DNA from: Lachnospiraceae bacterium
GTDB lineage: Bacteria; Bacillota; Clostridia; Lachnospirales; Lachnospiraceae
Length of the DNA stretch: 64,000 nucleotides
Reading direction: 5' to 3'
NCBI GenBank assembly: GCA_015056945.1
Contig: SVFH01000011.1
Location: forward strand, 1 to 64,000
This document shows, piece by piece, positions 40,762-49,839 of this stretch. Within the stretch, counting starts at the first letter, position 1. Every line of letters begins with the position of its first letter. Both the position numbers and the translations under genes were made by a program. The notes below the pieces were generated by a model that saw nothing but the letters and a program-made list of their open reading frames with translations, had not been told where the DNA came from and made no database searches.

Positions 40762-42879
40762 TTAAATAAGCGCATTAGCATCCAAAATCAAAGCAACTTC
40801 GCCATCACCTAAAATCGTAGCACCGCTAATCAACTTGCATTTGCCGACAAATTTACCCATGGACTTAATAACAATTTCCATCTGACCGATTAATTCATCA
40901 ACCACAAGACCGGCAAGTCTGTCGCCCTTCTTTGCAATTAACACAACCAAATCCTCATCCGGTTTACTTGTACTTTCCACATCAAGAATTGTGTTCAGGC
41001 GAATCAAAGGAATTACAACGCCTCTTAAATGAATCACTTCCTTACCCTGTACTGTTTTAATTTCAGATACGGGAATATTTTCAATCGTCTGAATAGAACC
41101 TAATGAAATTGCATATTTTTCATTTCCTACAACAACCATAAGTGCCTGAATAATCGCAAGAGTCAACGGAAGACGTATAATAAATGTACTTCCCTTTCCA
41201 AGTGTTGTTCTGGTTTCGATTTCACCGCTTAATGCTTCGATTTTACTCTTTACAACATCAAGTCCGACGCCACGACCGGAAACGTCTGATACCTTTTTCG
41301 CCGTCGAAAAGCTTGGCAGGAATAACAAATCGATAATTTCTTTATCCGTCATATTCTCAGACTGTTCGGAAGAAATAATACCCCTTTCGACAGCCTTCGC
41401 TTTTACCGCTTCAACATCAATACCATTACCGTCATCACTTACTTCAATTACAACATTATTTCCGTCCTGATAAGCATCAAGGAAAATAGATCCAACTTCG
41501 GGTTTTCCTCTCTGTAAACGAACCTCTGCAGTTTCCAAACCATGATCTGCAGAATTACGTAACAAGTGCATAAGCGGATCGCCGATTTCATCCACCACAG
41601 TACGATCAAGTTCTGTTTCTTCACCGGACATATATAATTCCATCTTCTTGTCGAGTGTTTTAGACAAATCTCGAATCATTCTGGGGAATTTACTTACAAC
41701 ACTTTCAATCGGAACCATTCGTACCTTCATAACGGATTCATGCAGGTTCGTCGTTACACTTTCAAGATATTCAATCTGTTCATTAAAAGCGAGGTTAATT
41801 GCACCGACTTCACTTGCGGCAGCACTCACGAGAGAGTTCTTTGAAATAATAAGCTCACTTACAAGATTCATAAGAACATCAAGTTTTTCAATATCTACAC
41901 GAACGGTTCTGTTAACAACCGGCTTACCCGCCTGTTTCTTTCCCTGATTTCTTGCAGGTGTGGAAACATTATCCTTAGCAGTTTCTGCTGAAGTCTGTAC
42001 AGGAGTGTTCTGAATAACCGGAGTCGTGATACTCTCCGCTTCTTCCACTTCCTGTTCTATATCGATTTCATCCTCATCTTTAGCAACTTCAACATTTTCG
42101 AGATCAATTTTACCGCCAATTGCATCAGCTATTTCCGATACATTCTTAATTGCTTCAATAATTTTTTCCAGCGGATGTTCTGACAAAAAAATCAAACTGA
42201 ATTCAAACTCAAACTGCTCATCTTCGATTGCCTGTGCACTCGGGGCAGAAATAAGAATTTCACCAAGCTCTTCCAATGTTTTAAAAACAAGGAATGCCCT
42301 GGCTGCTTTCAAAATACAGGTTTCCTGTACGAAAACAGTAATTCCGTATGCAATAATATTCTGACTGGAAGCTTCTGCAATCAGTGAACATTCCTGTTCA
42401 TTTAAAGGTATCTCTCTCCATTTTTCGGCAAAAGAAGTATCTGGCGTGGAAACAGAAGGCTGAACTTCTTCTATAACCGGTTCCACAATTCCGTCTTTTG
42501 AAGAGAGAATATCATTCAATGCTTTAATCAGGGGCGCATTATCATCTGTACCTTCATCAGCAGTTTCCTGAATATAAATCAAATAATCTTCTAATGCATC
42601 GATACACTGAAAAATAACATCGATAATCTCAGCCGTCACGCGGATATTGTTATTTCTTACCTCTGAGAATACATTTTCCATATCATGTGTTAATGTTTGC
42701 ATTCTCTTATATCCCATGGTTCCGGCCATACCTTTTAACGAATGTGCAGCACGGAAAATTTCGTTAATGGTATCCATATTATCCGGTTCTTGTTCAAGAA
42801 TGAGAATCTGTGTATTCAGATTTTGAATATGTTCTCTGGTTTCATCAATGAAAATGTCTAAATATTGGCTTACATCCAT
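40762..42879 (-). CDS. cheA: Chemotaxis histidine kinase CheA
   Basis: CheA is the receptor-controlled kinase that phosphorylates CheY and CheB. The 705-residue protein has the P1 HPt domain with H46 in AAHSLKGMAGTMG, a P2-type domain (~155-265), a long acidic linker, P3 dimerisation helices (~325-395), the P4 ATPase (LLRNSADHG, DDGNGID, GRGVGLDVV, GKGSTFIIRLPL) and the P5 CheW-like domain. GGGGG lies before the ATG. It is the main kinase of the system. Confidence 0.97.
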   Translation of the reverse strand: MDVSQYLDIFIDETREHIQNLNTQILILEQEPDNMDTINEIFRAAHSLKGMAGTMGYKRMQTLTHDMENVFSEVRNNNIRVTAEIIDVIFQCIDALEDYLIYIQETADEGTDDNAPLIKALNDILSSKDGIVEPVIEEVQPSVSTPDTSFAEKWREIPLNEQECSLIAEASSQNIIAYGITVFVQETCILKAARAFLVFKTLEELGEILISAPSAQAIEDEQFEFEFSLIFLSEHPLEKIIEAIKNVSEIADAIGGKIDLENVEVAKDEDEIDIEQEVEEAESITTPVIQNTPVQTSAETAKDNVSTPARNQGKKQAGKPVVNRTVRVDIEKLDVLMNLVSELIISKNSLVSAAASEVGAINLAFNEQIEYLESVTTNLHESVMKVRMVPIESVVSKFPRMIRDLSKTLDKKMELYMSGEETELDRTVVDEIGDPLMHLLRNSADHGLETAEVRLQRGKPEVGSIFLDAYQDGNNVVIEVSDDGNGIDVEAVKAKAVERGIISSEQSENMTDKEIIDLLFLPSFSTAKKVSDVSGRGVGLDVVKSKIEALSGEIETRTTLGKGSTFIIRLPLTLAIIQALMVVVGNEKYAISLGSIQTIENIPVSEIKTVQGKEVIHLRGVVIPLIRLNTILDVESTSKPDEDLVVLIAKKGDRLAGLVVDELIGQMEIVIKSMGKFVGKCKLISGATILGDGEVALILDANALI

Positions 42880-42891
42880 ACATTTAACCCC

Positions 42892-43506
42892 CTAGATATT
42901 TTTTATCTTTTCCACCATCTGTTTCAAAGACAGCGTTTCATGTTTTAATTTAGATTTTGCAATACTTCCCGGCATTCCGTATACAACGCATGATTCCTTA
43001 TCCTGAATCCATATTTCGGTTTCTTTAAATTCCGAAAGATAAGTAATACCTTCAGTACCATCACATCCCATGCCGGTTAATACAATGCAATACACTTTAC
43101 TGTAACCGCTTCCTGCAAGCGATTCATATGTATAGTTCGCACAAGGTTTCACTCCTTCACGAAAAGGTTCGTCCGTAAGTAGAATCAAATGCGATGCCGG
43201 CGTTTTATATACTCTCATGTGTTTTCCGCCCTTTGCGAGATACACGTGACCGGGTAAAATACAATCTCCCGTTTCCGCTTCTTTTACACTTAGTTCGCAT
43301 TTATCGTTTAATCTTCCGGCAAATAATGCAGTATATTTTTCAGGCATGTGTTGAACCACAAGAATCGGTATTTTCAAATCTCCCGGGACTTCCGAAAGAA
43401 GATTTGTAAGCGTTGATGGTCCGCCAGTCGAAGAAGCAATTACAATAATTGAATTATGATTATCCGACAAATTCTGTTCTATGGCCCTTCCACCTTCTTT
43501 TTTCAT
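42892..43506 (-). CDS. cheB: CheB-type methylesterase without a receiver domain
   Basis: CheB demethylates or deamidates receptor glutamates. This 204-residue protein is the catalytic domain alone: the Ser in IASSTGGPS, His in VVQHMPEK and Asp in LTGMGCDGTEG are all present, with KPCANYTYESLA in between. The N-terminal REC domain of normal CheB (~120-140 residues) is absent, and no remnant is seen in the 320 nt upstream. The ATG lacks a clear ribosome binding site and lies ~5 nt after the predicted transcription start of the nearer promoter, so the start is uncertain. No cheR is seen. Confidence 0.9.
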   Translation of the reverse strand: MKKEGGRAIEQNLSDNHNSIIVIASSTGGPSTLTNLLSEVPGDLKIPILVVQHMPEKYTALFAGRLNDKCELSVKEAETGDCILPGHVYLAKGGKHMRVYKTPASHLILLTDEPFREGVKPCANYTYESLAGSGYSKVYCIVLTGMGCDGTEGITYLSEFKETEIWIQDKESCVVYGMPGSIAKSKLKHETLSLKQMVEKIKNI

Positions 43507-43517
43507 ATTATGTTTGT

Positions 43518-43526
43518 ATTATACCA
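43518..43526 (-). promoter_or_regulatory. Extended -10 promoter upstream of cheB
   Basis: The minus strand reads TGGTATAAT (box 43518-43523), an extended -10. A second TATAAT (about 43550-43555) lies 30 nt upstream with only a poor -35. The rest of the gap from 43,507 to 43,827 is A/T-rich and otherwise holds just the 58-bp repeat and the ycgR-type terminator. Confidence 0.55.
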
Positions 43527-43728
43527 TACAACCAACTACTCATGCGTGCATTATAATGTTTTTGTTGATATTTTTTCATTATTTTTACTTATTATTTTCT
43601 GTTTTCGTTTCATTTTTTGTAAACTTTGTACCAATCACACCTTTTATTCCGTAAAATCATCTCTTTATTTGCTTCACAAACTCTCCTTCGTCTCGAAATC
43701 ATTTACAGCATCGAGTTTTCCACAACAA

Positions 43729-43786
43729 AATAAAGAATGTGCATAGCACATTCTTCGCGCGTGAGCGGTGTTGCTCGGCAACAAAA
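43729..43786. repeat. 58-bp dispersed repeat, copy 2
   Basis: It matches 32,455-32,512 with four substitutions and no gaps. It contains the GAATGTGC-ATA-GCACATTC palindrome and the same GCGCGTGAGCGGTGTTGC block. Like copy 1 it lies immediately beyond a terminator. Confidence 0.85.
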
Positions 43787-43787
43787 A

Positions 43788-43821
43788 AACGTTGCAATTC
43801 AAACATTTGAATTGCAACGTT
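43788..43821 (-). terminator. Terminator after the PilZ-domain gene
   Basis: Perfect 16-nt arms AACGTTGCAATTCAAA and TTTGAATTGCAACGTT are followed on the minus strand by TTTTTTGTTGCC. It splits the fliI-to-PilZ unit from the cheB-to-MltG-like unit. Confidence 0.93.
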
Positions 43822-43827
43822 AATACG

Positions 43828-44565
43828 CTACTTATAATTCTGTCTTCGTTTTCGTTCTTCTTCAAAAATATAGCGGATAATCTCTTCGCGATCATTATTA
43901 TTTATAAATGAAAATTTAACGCGAAGTTCATACATTGTATTGTTTTTTTCCATTCGCTTGCAGGCAAGAACCATTGCAATCTGATAGTATGTTCTTTTTG
44001 CACCGTTTCGAGACAGCTCATATCTGCAGACAATCCCCTCTCCTGTTTCAAACGGAATGGAAGAAATAAATCGAATCCCGCCTCCGCTGATATCAATGGT
44101 CGTTGCTTTAGAATACGGCAAATCATCCGGTTCAAAATTCGTCTGACGCGCAAACAATCTCGTTTCTTCCTCGTTCAATTCACGTACTCCGATTTCCATA
44201 CTACAGGTAAAACGATAATATTCTCTTCGCTGATATTTCTGAATATTGCTCACCAGCTCAAGCTCTAAAAGGTAAAGCTGTTCGTTTTTATATCTTTTAT
44301 TCACCCGCGCAAGACACTGAAACAGCCCCTTTGCAGTAATGAAATGAAGTTCATATTCTGCATCCTGCTGCAATAATACCAGCTTATTCTTCTCAATCGG
44401 CATCATTATCTCGATATGCTCTTCATCAATCAAATCCATGATAACTGTATGATATTTTTTGCGTCCGAATGTTCCGTCATCAAGCATGACGCCATCCATT
44501 GCAAGAACTTCGACTTTTGTTCCGATTTCTATATAATTGCTTAATAACAATTCATTTCCACTCAT
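43828..44565 (-). CDS. ycgR: YcgR-type flagellar brake protein with PilZ domain
   Basis: The 245-residue protein has an N-terminal YcgR domain (~10-105) and a C-terminal PilZ domain (~110-240). The c-di-GMP contacts are visible: QRREYYR (RxxxR) and TIDISGGGIRF (DxSxxG). YcgR proteins, when bound to c-di-GMP, slow or bias the flagellar motor at the MotA/FliG interface. Its start overlaps the flhG stop (ATGA), showing translational coupling, and a terminator follows. Confidence 0.93.
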   Translation of the reverse strand: MSGNELLLSNYIEIGTKVEVLAMDGVMLDDGTFGRKKYHTVIMDLIDEEHIEIMMPIEKNKLVLLQQDAEYELHFITAKGLFQCLARVNKRYKNEQLYLLELELVSNIQKYQRREYYRFTCSMEIGVRELNEEETRLFARQTNFEPDDLPYSKATTIDISGGGIRFISSIPFETGEGIVCRYELSRNGAKRTYYQIAMVLACKRMEKNNTMYELRVKFSFINNNDREEIIRYIFEEERKRRQNYK

Positions 44566-45440
44566 ACACTTTTCTTTCCGGCTACTATATGAGAGAAAAA
44601 GGCTGCCATTCCGCGTTTCGGAACAGTTTGATGAATTTCTTTATTCATCAGAATTGCAGCAATTTCTTCATATGCCTTAGTTGATATTGCTTTCGGTGAG
44701 TTAATTGATACCGGCATCTGTTGCATTACGGATCTCGCCAGTTCCTGATCCTGCGGAACTGCTCCCAAATACTCGATTGGAAGTTTCAAATACCTTGAAA
44801 CAACAGCATTCAACTTCGCAAACAACGTCTTGCCTTCCTCTAACGTATCAACTCTGTTTGACAGAACTTTAATCTTGGTTGTTTCGGCCGAAAATCTCTC
44901 GTGTCGTCCCAATGCTTTCAACAAAGTATAAACGTCTGTGATAGAAGTCGGTTCCGGTGTTGTGACCAAAATAATCTCACCACTTGCTACAAGAAACTCT
45001 AATACTGCATCAGAAATACCGGCTCCGGTATCTACGACAATGATGTCTGCCATTGCATCAAGTTCTGCCAGATTCTGAATAATATATGTCAGATAGTCAC
45101 GACTTAAATTTGACATACCGACAATACCGGATCCTCCGCTGACGAAACCGATTTCTTCCGGGCCCCATGTAATGATGTCACGCATACTCATCCCTTTATA
45201 TATTAAATCATACAAATTGTGTTTAGGGACTGCTCCAAACATGATTTCAATGTTCGCAAGGCCAAAGTCTGCGTCGAGAATAATCACTCTCTGCCCCATT
45301 CGCCTGAACTGTATGGCAAGATTAATTGCTGTATTAGATTTACCTACACCGCCCTTGCCACTTGTAACCGTAATAACTCTTGCTACCGGCCGTTGCTGAT
45401 TAGCTTTAATGATATTCCTTAAATTTTGTGCCTGATCCAT
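44562..45440 (-). CDS. flhG: Flagellar number regulator FlhG (MinD-like ATPase)
   Basis: FlhG is a MinD/ParA-type ATPase controlling flagellar number and placement with FlhF. The 292-residue protein has a deviant Walker A, VTSGKGGVGKSNTAIN, plus ILDADFGLANIEIMFG (Walker A'), VVDTGAGIS (Walker B), and the C-terminal amphipathic helix. The ATG at 45440 has AGGAGAATAACC before it; the frame opens 81 nt earlier, into the end of flhF. Confidence 0.96.
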   Translation of the reverse strand: MDQAQNLRNIIKANQQRPVARVITVTSGKGGVGKSNTAINLAIQFRRMGQRVIILDADFGLANIEIMFGAVPKHNLYDLIYKGMSMRDIITWGPEEIGFVSGGSGIVGMSNLSRDYLTYIIQNLAELDAMADIIVVDTGAGISDAVLEFLVASGEIILVTTPEPTSITDVYTLLKALGRHERFSAETTKIKVLSNRVDTLEEGKTLFAKLNAVVSRYLKLPIEYLGAVPQDQELARSVMQQMPVSINSPKAISTKAYEEIAAILMNKEIHQTVPKRGMAAFFSHIVAGKKSV

Positions 45441-45453
45441 GGTTATTCTCCTA

Positions 45454-46647
45454 CTATTTGCCGCCAAGAAGTTTCTTGACAATACTCTGCGCATCAAAAG
45501 AGGCGATATCATCAGGTACATTCTGTCCGCATGTAATGTAAGACATCTCTGCGCCGGTGTATAATTTTAAATTCAGCAGATTGCCATAAGTATCCGTTTC
45601 ATCCATCTTGGTAAAAATAAGCTTATACTCTGTCATTTTCTTATACGAGTCTGCAATAGATAACATATCTTTGTATTTTGTATTAGCTGCAAGAACGAGA
45701 AACACTTCTGTCTCTGCTTTCGCTCTGATGGATTCAACGTATTCTGTCATTGTTTCTCTTTGAGTATCATTATACTGTGAATGCCCCGCAGTATCAACTA
45801 AAATATAATCAAATTCTTTAAAATTTTCGACCGCTTCTATAATTTCTTCTGTTGTATAGATGACGCGGAAAGGTATCTCAAGTATATTAGCATACGTTCG
45901 AAGCTGCTCTGCAGCTGCAATTCGAAATGTATCCGCAGTCAACAATGCCACCTTCTTTTTATCTTCTACCACAAACTGCGAAGCAATTTTAGCAATTGTG
46001 GTTGTTTTTCCGACACCGGTTGTTCCTACAAAAAAGAGTATCTTCACACCTTCTTTAGCAGGAACAATCTTTTCGGCCTTACCGAAACGTAAAATCATCC
46101 TCTGATAGATATTTGACAGAATCTGTTCCATCAAAGCATCTTCTTTCAGACCTTTTTTCACTTCATCAAGAATGGAAGAAATATATTGCTCATCCACTTC
46201 ATTTTCTTTCAACATGGACGTAACCATTGCAAAAGTGTTGGACAGTTCTGTAGACGATTCTTCTTTTCCTGCCTCTTTTTCTTTCGCAACAGCATCTGCC
46301 TTAGATTCTTCATTAGCCTTTTCGGACTTACTCATCTGTTTTTCAAGCATTACTTCAAGAGAACTTAATCGTTCTTCTATTTTTTTCTCCTCCATCAGAA
46401 AAGTCGCCTTTTCTTTGGTATCCTCTTTCGGAGATTCTTCTTTCTTTTTCTCGTAAGAGCGTTCCGAAACCGAATTTTCTTCCTCTTTTGCAACTGTCAC
46501 TTCAAAATAGGAACTTTTAAACAATCTCATAAGCCCCTTTTGTTTTATCTCTTTCGAGTTCATTAAAACAACACAGTCCCCTAATTCTTTTTGGGCAAGT
46601 GAAAGCGCATCTGATTCAGTTTTTCCGTGATATTTTTTAATGATCAT
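45454..46647 (-). CDS. flhF: Flagellar SRP-like GTPase FlhF
   Basis: FlhF helps place and assemble flagella. The 397-residue protein has a lysine/glutamate-rich N-terminal basic-type region (~60-150), an N domain (~150-205) and an SRP-type NG GTPase with FVGTTGVGKTTTIAKIA (G1), LLTADTFRIAAAEQLRTY (G2), VDTAGHSQ (G3), and the TKMDET motif (G4). Its start overlaps the flhA stop by 4 nt. Confidence 0.96.
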   Translation of the reverse strand: MIIKKYHGKTESDALSLAQKELGDCVVLMNSKEIKQKGLMRLFKSSYFEVTVAKEEENSVSERSYEKKKEESPKEDTKEKATFLMEEKKIEERLSSLEVMLEKQMSKSEKANEESKADAVAKEKEAGKEESSTELSNTFAMVTSMLKENEVDEQYISSILDEVKKGLKEDALMEQILSNIYQRMILRFGKAEKIVPAKEGVKILFFVGTTGVGKTTTIAKIASQFVVEDKKKVALLTADTFRIAAAEQLRTYANILEIPFRVIYTTEEIIEAVENFKEFDYILVDTAGHSQYNDTQRETMTEYVESIRAKAETEVFLVLAANTKYKDMLSIADSYKKMTEYKLIFTKMDETDTYGNLLNLKLYTGAEMSYITCGQNVPDDIASFDAQSIVKKLLGGK

Positions 46648-48680
46648 GCTATAGTCACCATCCCTACAGATTGTAATTCAACATCAGACTCTATCTCATT
46701 ATAAGAAACGACAATCAAGTCTTTAAAATAATCTTCTGAAAGACGTTTAAAGTACATACGAACAATCGGCGAAGTTAGTACAATAGGATTCTTGCCGAGA
46801 CGTTCAAGTTTCTCTGTTTCTGTTTCCACACTTTTCATGATTTTTTTGGTTGTTTCGGGGTCAAGCGTCAAATATGCCCCCTGTTCCGTCTGTTTCACGC
46901 TTCCCATAATCTCCTGTTCCAATTTAGGATCAAGAGTAACAACACTTGTGGTTTCATTCGGCGGGAAAAATTTGCCTGAAATTGCACGTTTTAATCCCTG
47001 ACGTACGTATTCAGTCAAAATATCCGTATCCCTTGTTGTCGTTGCATGATCCGCAAGTGTTTCAAAAATCGAAAGCAAATCCCTGATAGAAATACCTTCC
47101 TTAAGAAGATTCTGCAACACCTTCTGCACTTCGCCAAGTCCTAAAAGTTTCGGCACCAGTTCATCCACAAGAACAGGATTTGATTCTTTCAGATTGTCGA
47201 CGAGACGCTGTACATCCTGTCTCGTTAAAAGTTCTGCGAGATGATGTCTGATAATTTCCGTTAAGTGTGTTGCAATAATAGAGGGCGGATCAACAACTGT
47301 GTATCCGGCAGCCTCTGCGCGTTCTCTCTGTCCTTCGGTTACCCATAAAGCCGGCAAATGAAAGGATGGTTCGAAAGTAGGAATACCTGCTATTTCTTCC
47401 GTTACAAAACCGGGATTCATTGCCATATAGTGATCAAAAAGAATTTCCCCTTCACTCACCTGAATTCCTTTGATTTTGATGATATACTGATTCGGGTTAA
47501 GCTGAATATTATCTCGCAAACGAATAATCGGCACTACCGTACCAAGTTCAAGTGCAATCTGACGTCTGATCATTACCACACGATCAAGCAAATCACCGCC
47601 CTGATTTACATCCGCAAGGGGAATAATTCCATAACCAAACTCAAGTTCAATCGGGTCAACCTGCAAAAGTGAATTCACATTCTCAGGTTGTCTTGCCTCA
47701 GTAGCCGCAATTTCTTCTTTCGAAACTTCTCCTTCAATCTTATGTTCTTCCAGACTGTTCTGCATCAGTCTTCCACAGATAATAAACACTGCACCAAATC
47801 CTACATATAAGACAAGATTCAGCGGTGTCAGAATTCCAAGCGCGGCAACCGTCGCTCCTACGAAATACATAACCTTCGGTACACCAAATAATTGTTTCAA
47901 TATTTCACTTCCGAATTCTGCATCTTTAGAACCCTTCGTTACAAGAATACCGGTCGATAATGAAATCAGCAACGAGGGAATCTGGCTTACAAGACCATCA
48001 CCGATTGTAAGGATAACATATTTTTCAAGTGCGTCCACAATATCCATCTTTTGCATCAGAACGCCCATTGCGATACCACCAATGACATTAACGGCAGTAA
48101 TAATAAGTCCGGCAGTTGCATCTCCTTTCACATACTTAACCGCACCATCCATGGAACCAAAGAAATTCGCTTCATATTGAATCTTTTCTCTGCGAATTTT
48201 CGCTTCTTCATCCGTAATCGCACCTGTATTCAAATCAGCGTCGATTGCCATCTGTTTACCGGGCATTGCATCAAGTGTAAATCGCGCCGTTACTTCAGCA
48301 ACACGCTCAGAACCTTTGTTGATTACAACAAACTGAACAATAATCAATATGATAAAAATAATAATACCTACTATCAAATTTCCGCTGCCGACAAAGGAAC
48401 CGAAAGTCTCGACAACATTTCCGGGTTGTCCGGTTGTCAGAATCAATTTCGTGGATGAAACATTTAATGCAATTCTAAAAATTGTTGTAAACAAAAGGAT
48501 TGTCGGGAAATACGACATATCCAGAACTTCCTTTGCAAACATACATGCAAAAAGAATCACAAACGAAATACTAATATTCAGAGTGAGAAAAATATCAAGA
48601 ACAAAACTCGGAATCGGTACAATCAACATGACAAAAGCGGCCAAAATATATAACGCAATACCAATATCTGCTTTTTTCAC
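46644..48680 (-). CDS. flhA: Flagellar type III export protein FlhA
   Basis: FlhA forms the nonameric export-gate ring. The N-terminal half has about eight membrane helices with the FHIPEP-family block (MPGKQMAIDADLNTGAITDEEAKIRR), and the C-terminal cytoplasmic domain shows HLTEIIRHHLAELLTRQDVQRLVDNL. The GTG at 48680 is chosen: AAAGGAGGTG lies 7 nt upstream. The frame also opens at an ATG 24 nt earlier, but that would place the ribosome binding site inside the gene. This gives 678 residues. Confidence 0.95.
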   Translation of the reverse strand: MKKADIGIALYILAAFVMLIVPIPSFVLDIFLTLNISISFVILFACMFAKEVLDMSYFPTILLFTTIFRIALNVSSTKLILTTGQPGNVVETFGSFVGSGNLIVGIIIFIILIIVQFVVINKGSERVAEVTARFTLDAMPGKQMAIDADLNTGAITDEEAKIRREKIQYEANFFGSMDGAVKYVKGDATAGLIITAVNVIGGIAMGVLMQKMDIVDALEKYVILTIGDGLVSQIPSLLISLSTGILVTKGSKDAEFGSEILKQLFGVPKVMYFVGATVAALGILTPLNLVLYVGFGAVFIICGRLMQNSLEEHKIEGEVSKEEIAATEARQPENVNSLLQVDPIELEFGYGIIPLADVNQGGDLLDRVVMIRRQIALELGTVVPIIRLRDNIQLNPNQYIIKIKGIQVSEGEILFDHYMAMNPGFVTEEIAGIPTFEPSFHLPALWVTEGQRERAEAAGYTVVDPPSIIATHLTEIIRHHLAELLTRQDVQRLVDNLKESNPVLVDELVPKLLGLGEVQKVLQNLLKEGISIRDLLSIFETLADHATTTRDTDILTEYVRQGLKRAISGKFFPPNETTSVVTLDPKLEQEIMGSVKQTEQGAYLTLDPETTKKIMKSVETETEKLERLGKNPIVLTSPIVRMYFKRLSEDYFKDLIVVSYNEIESDVELQSVGMVTIA

Positions 48681-48732
48681 ATCGAGCACCTCCTTTTTTG
48701 TCATATTTTTCTAATGAATCTAATCATTCAGA

Positions 48733-49839
48733 TTAAATCTTTCCTTGTGCTTTATAAACCATTACCAGAATATCTGCCACGGCTTTATACAATTCAGGCG
48801 GAATCACAGCTCCCAATTCAACATTATGATAAAGCATTCTCGCCAGTGGTTTATTCTCTACAATCTCAACATGATGTTCTTTGGCAACCTCTTTTATCTT
48901 CGCAGCAAGATGGTCACAGCCTTTCGCCACCACATAGGGTGCATCATACAATTTATCATCATATTTGATTGCAACTGCAAAGTGTGTAGGATTTGTGATA
49001 ACAACATCAGCCTTAGGCAAATCCTGCATCATTCTTCTTTGTGAAGCCTGCATCATTCGTTGTCTGATTTTTCCTTTTATCTTAGGATCACCTTCAGACT
49101 GCTTAAACTCATCCTTGATTTCCTGTTTGGTCATCATCATATCTTTGTTAAACTTCCACTTCTGATAGATGAAATCTGCAAAAGCTAACACAGCATAAAT
49201 CAGGGATATTTTCAATCCCAGATTAATTGTCAATTCGCCGACCAGGGCAATTGCCTGTTCAACCGGCATATCAAGAAGAACAAAAAGCGAACGCCACTCA
49301 TTCTTAAGCGTGGTATAAACAACAATCGAAATCAATAATATTTTAAAAATAGCTTTGATTAATTCCACCAGTGAATTCAGCGAAATAATTTTTTTAAAAC
49401 CTTTTATCGGATCTAATTTGCTGAATTTCGGCGCTAAAGGTTTCGTGGTCGGCTCCCATTTAACCTGCATAATTTCAACGACAATTCCGCCGATTAAAGC
49501 AACAGCCAAAAAAGGTAACATATACAAAAGCATCCGTAAGGACACTTCTCTTAACAGATAAGCATGGTCCCAGACCGAAACCTCGCCCGCAACAAGTTTG
49601 GTAAACTCCGGAATTCTGTTATAAACAAGGGAAAAAGTTTCCATAAACTGTGTCCCTATTACACCTACCCAAACTTTTAAAAGGACAAAAAGTGCCAGAA
49701 TACCTACACACAACCCCAATTCACGGCTTCTTGCCACCTGACCTTCTTTTCTTGCATCACGCAATTTTTTAGGAGTGGCCTGTTCCGTTTTTTCACCACC
49801 GGGGCCATCCGCAAATAACTGCAAATCAAGAGCAAGCAT
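48733..49839 (-). CDS. flhB: Flagellar export switch protein FlhB
   Basis: FlhB switches export from rod/hook to filament substrates after autocleavage. The 368-residue protein begins LQLFADGPGGEKTEQATPKKLRDARKEGQVARS, has four membrane helices and the cleavage site NPTH at 283-286. Its ATG follows the fliR stop with no gap; GGGAGGG inside the fliR end serves as the ribosome binding site. Confidence 0.97.
   Translation of the reverse strand: MLALDLQLFADGPGGEKTEQATPKKLRDARKEGQVARSRELGLCVGILALFVLLKVWVGVIGTQFMETFSLVYNRIPEFTKLVAGEVSVWDHAYLLREVSLRMLLYMLPFLAVALIGGIVVEIMQVKWEPTTKPLAPKFSKLDPIKGFKKIISLNSLVELIKAIFKILLISIVVYTTLKNEWRSLFVLLDMPVEQAIALVGELTINLGLKISLIYAVLAFADFIYQKWKFNKDMMMTKQEIKDEFKQSEGDPKIKGKIRQRMMQASQRRMMQDLPKADVVITNPTHFAVAIKYDDKLYDAPYVVAKGCDHLAAKIKEVAKEHHVEIVENKPLARMLYHNVELGAVIPPELYKAVADILVMVYKAQGKI

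Noticed and set aside
43507-43787. Possible broken receiver domain upstream of cheB
   Set aside because: I checked for a frameshifted REC domain. No receiver motifs (DD, D, K) appear in any frame; the region is A/T-rich non-coding DNA.
46644-48704. Earlier ATG start for flhA at 48704
   Set aside because: The strong AAAGGAGGTG site lies inside that extension and is spaced for the GTG at 48,680.
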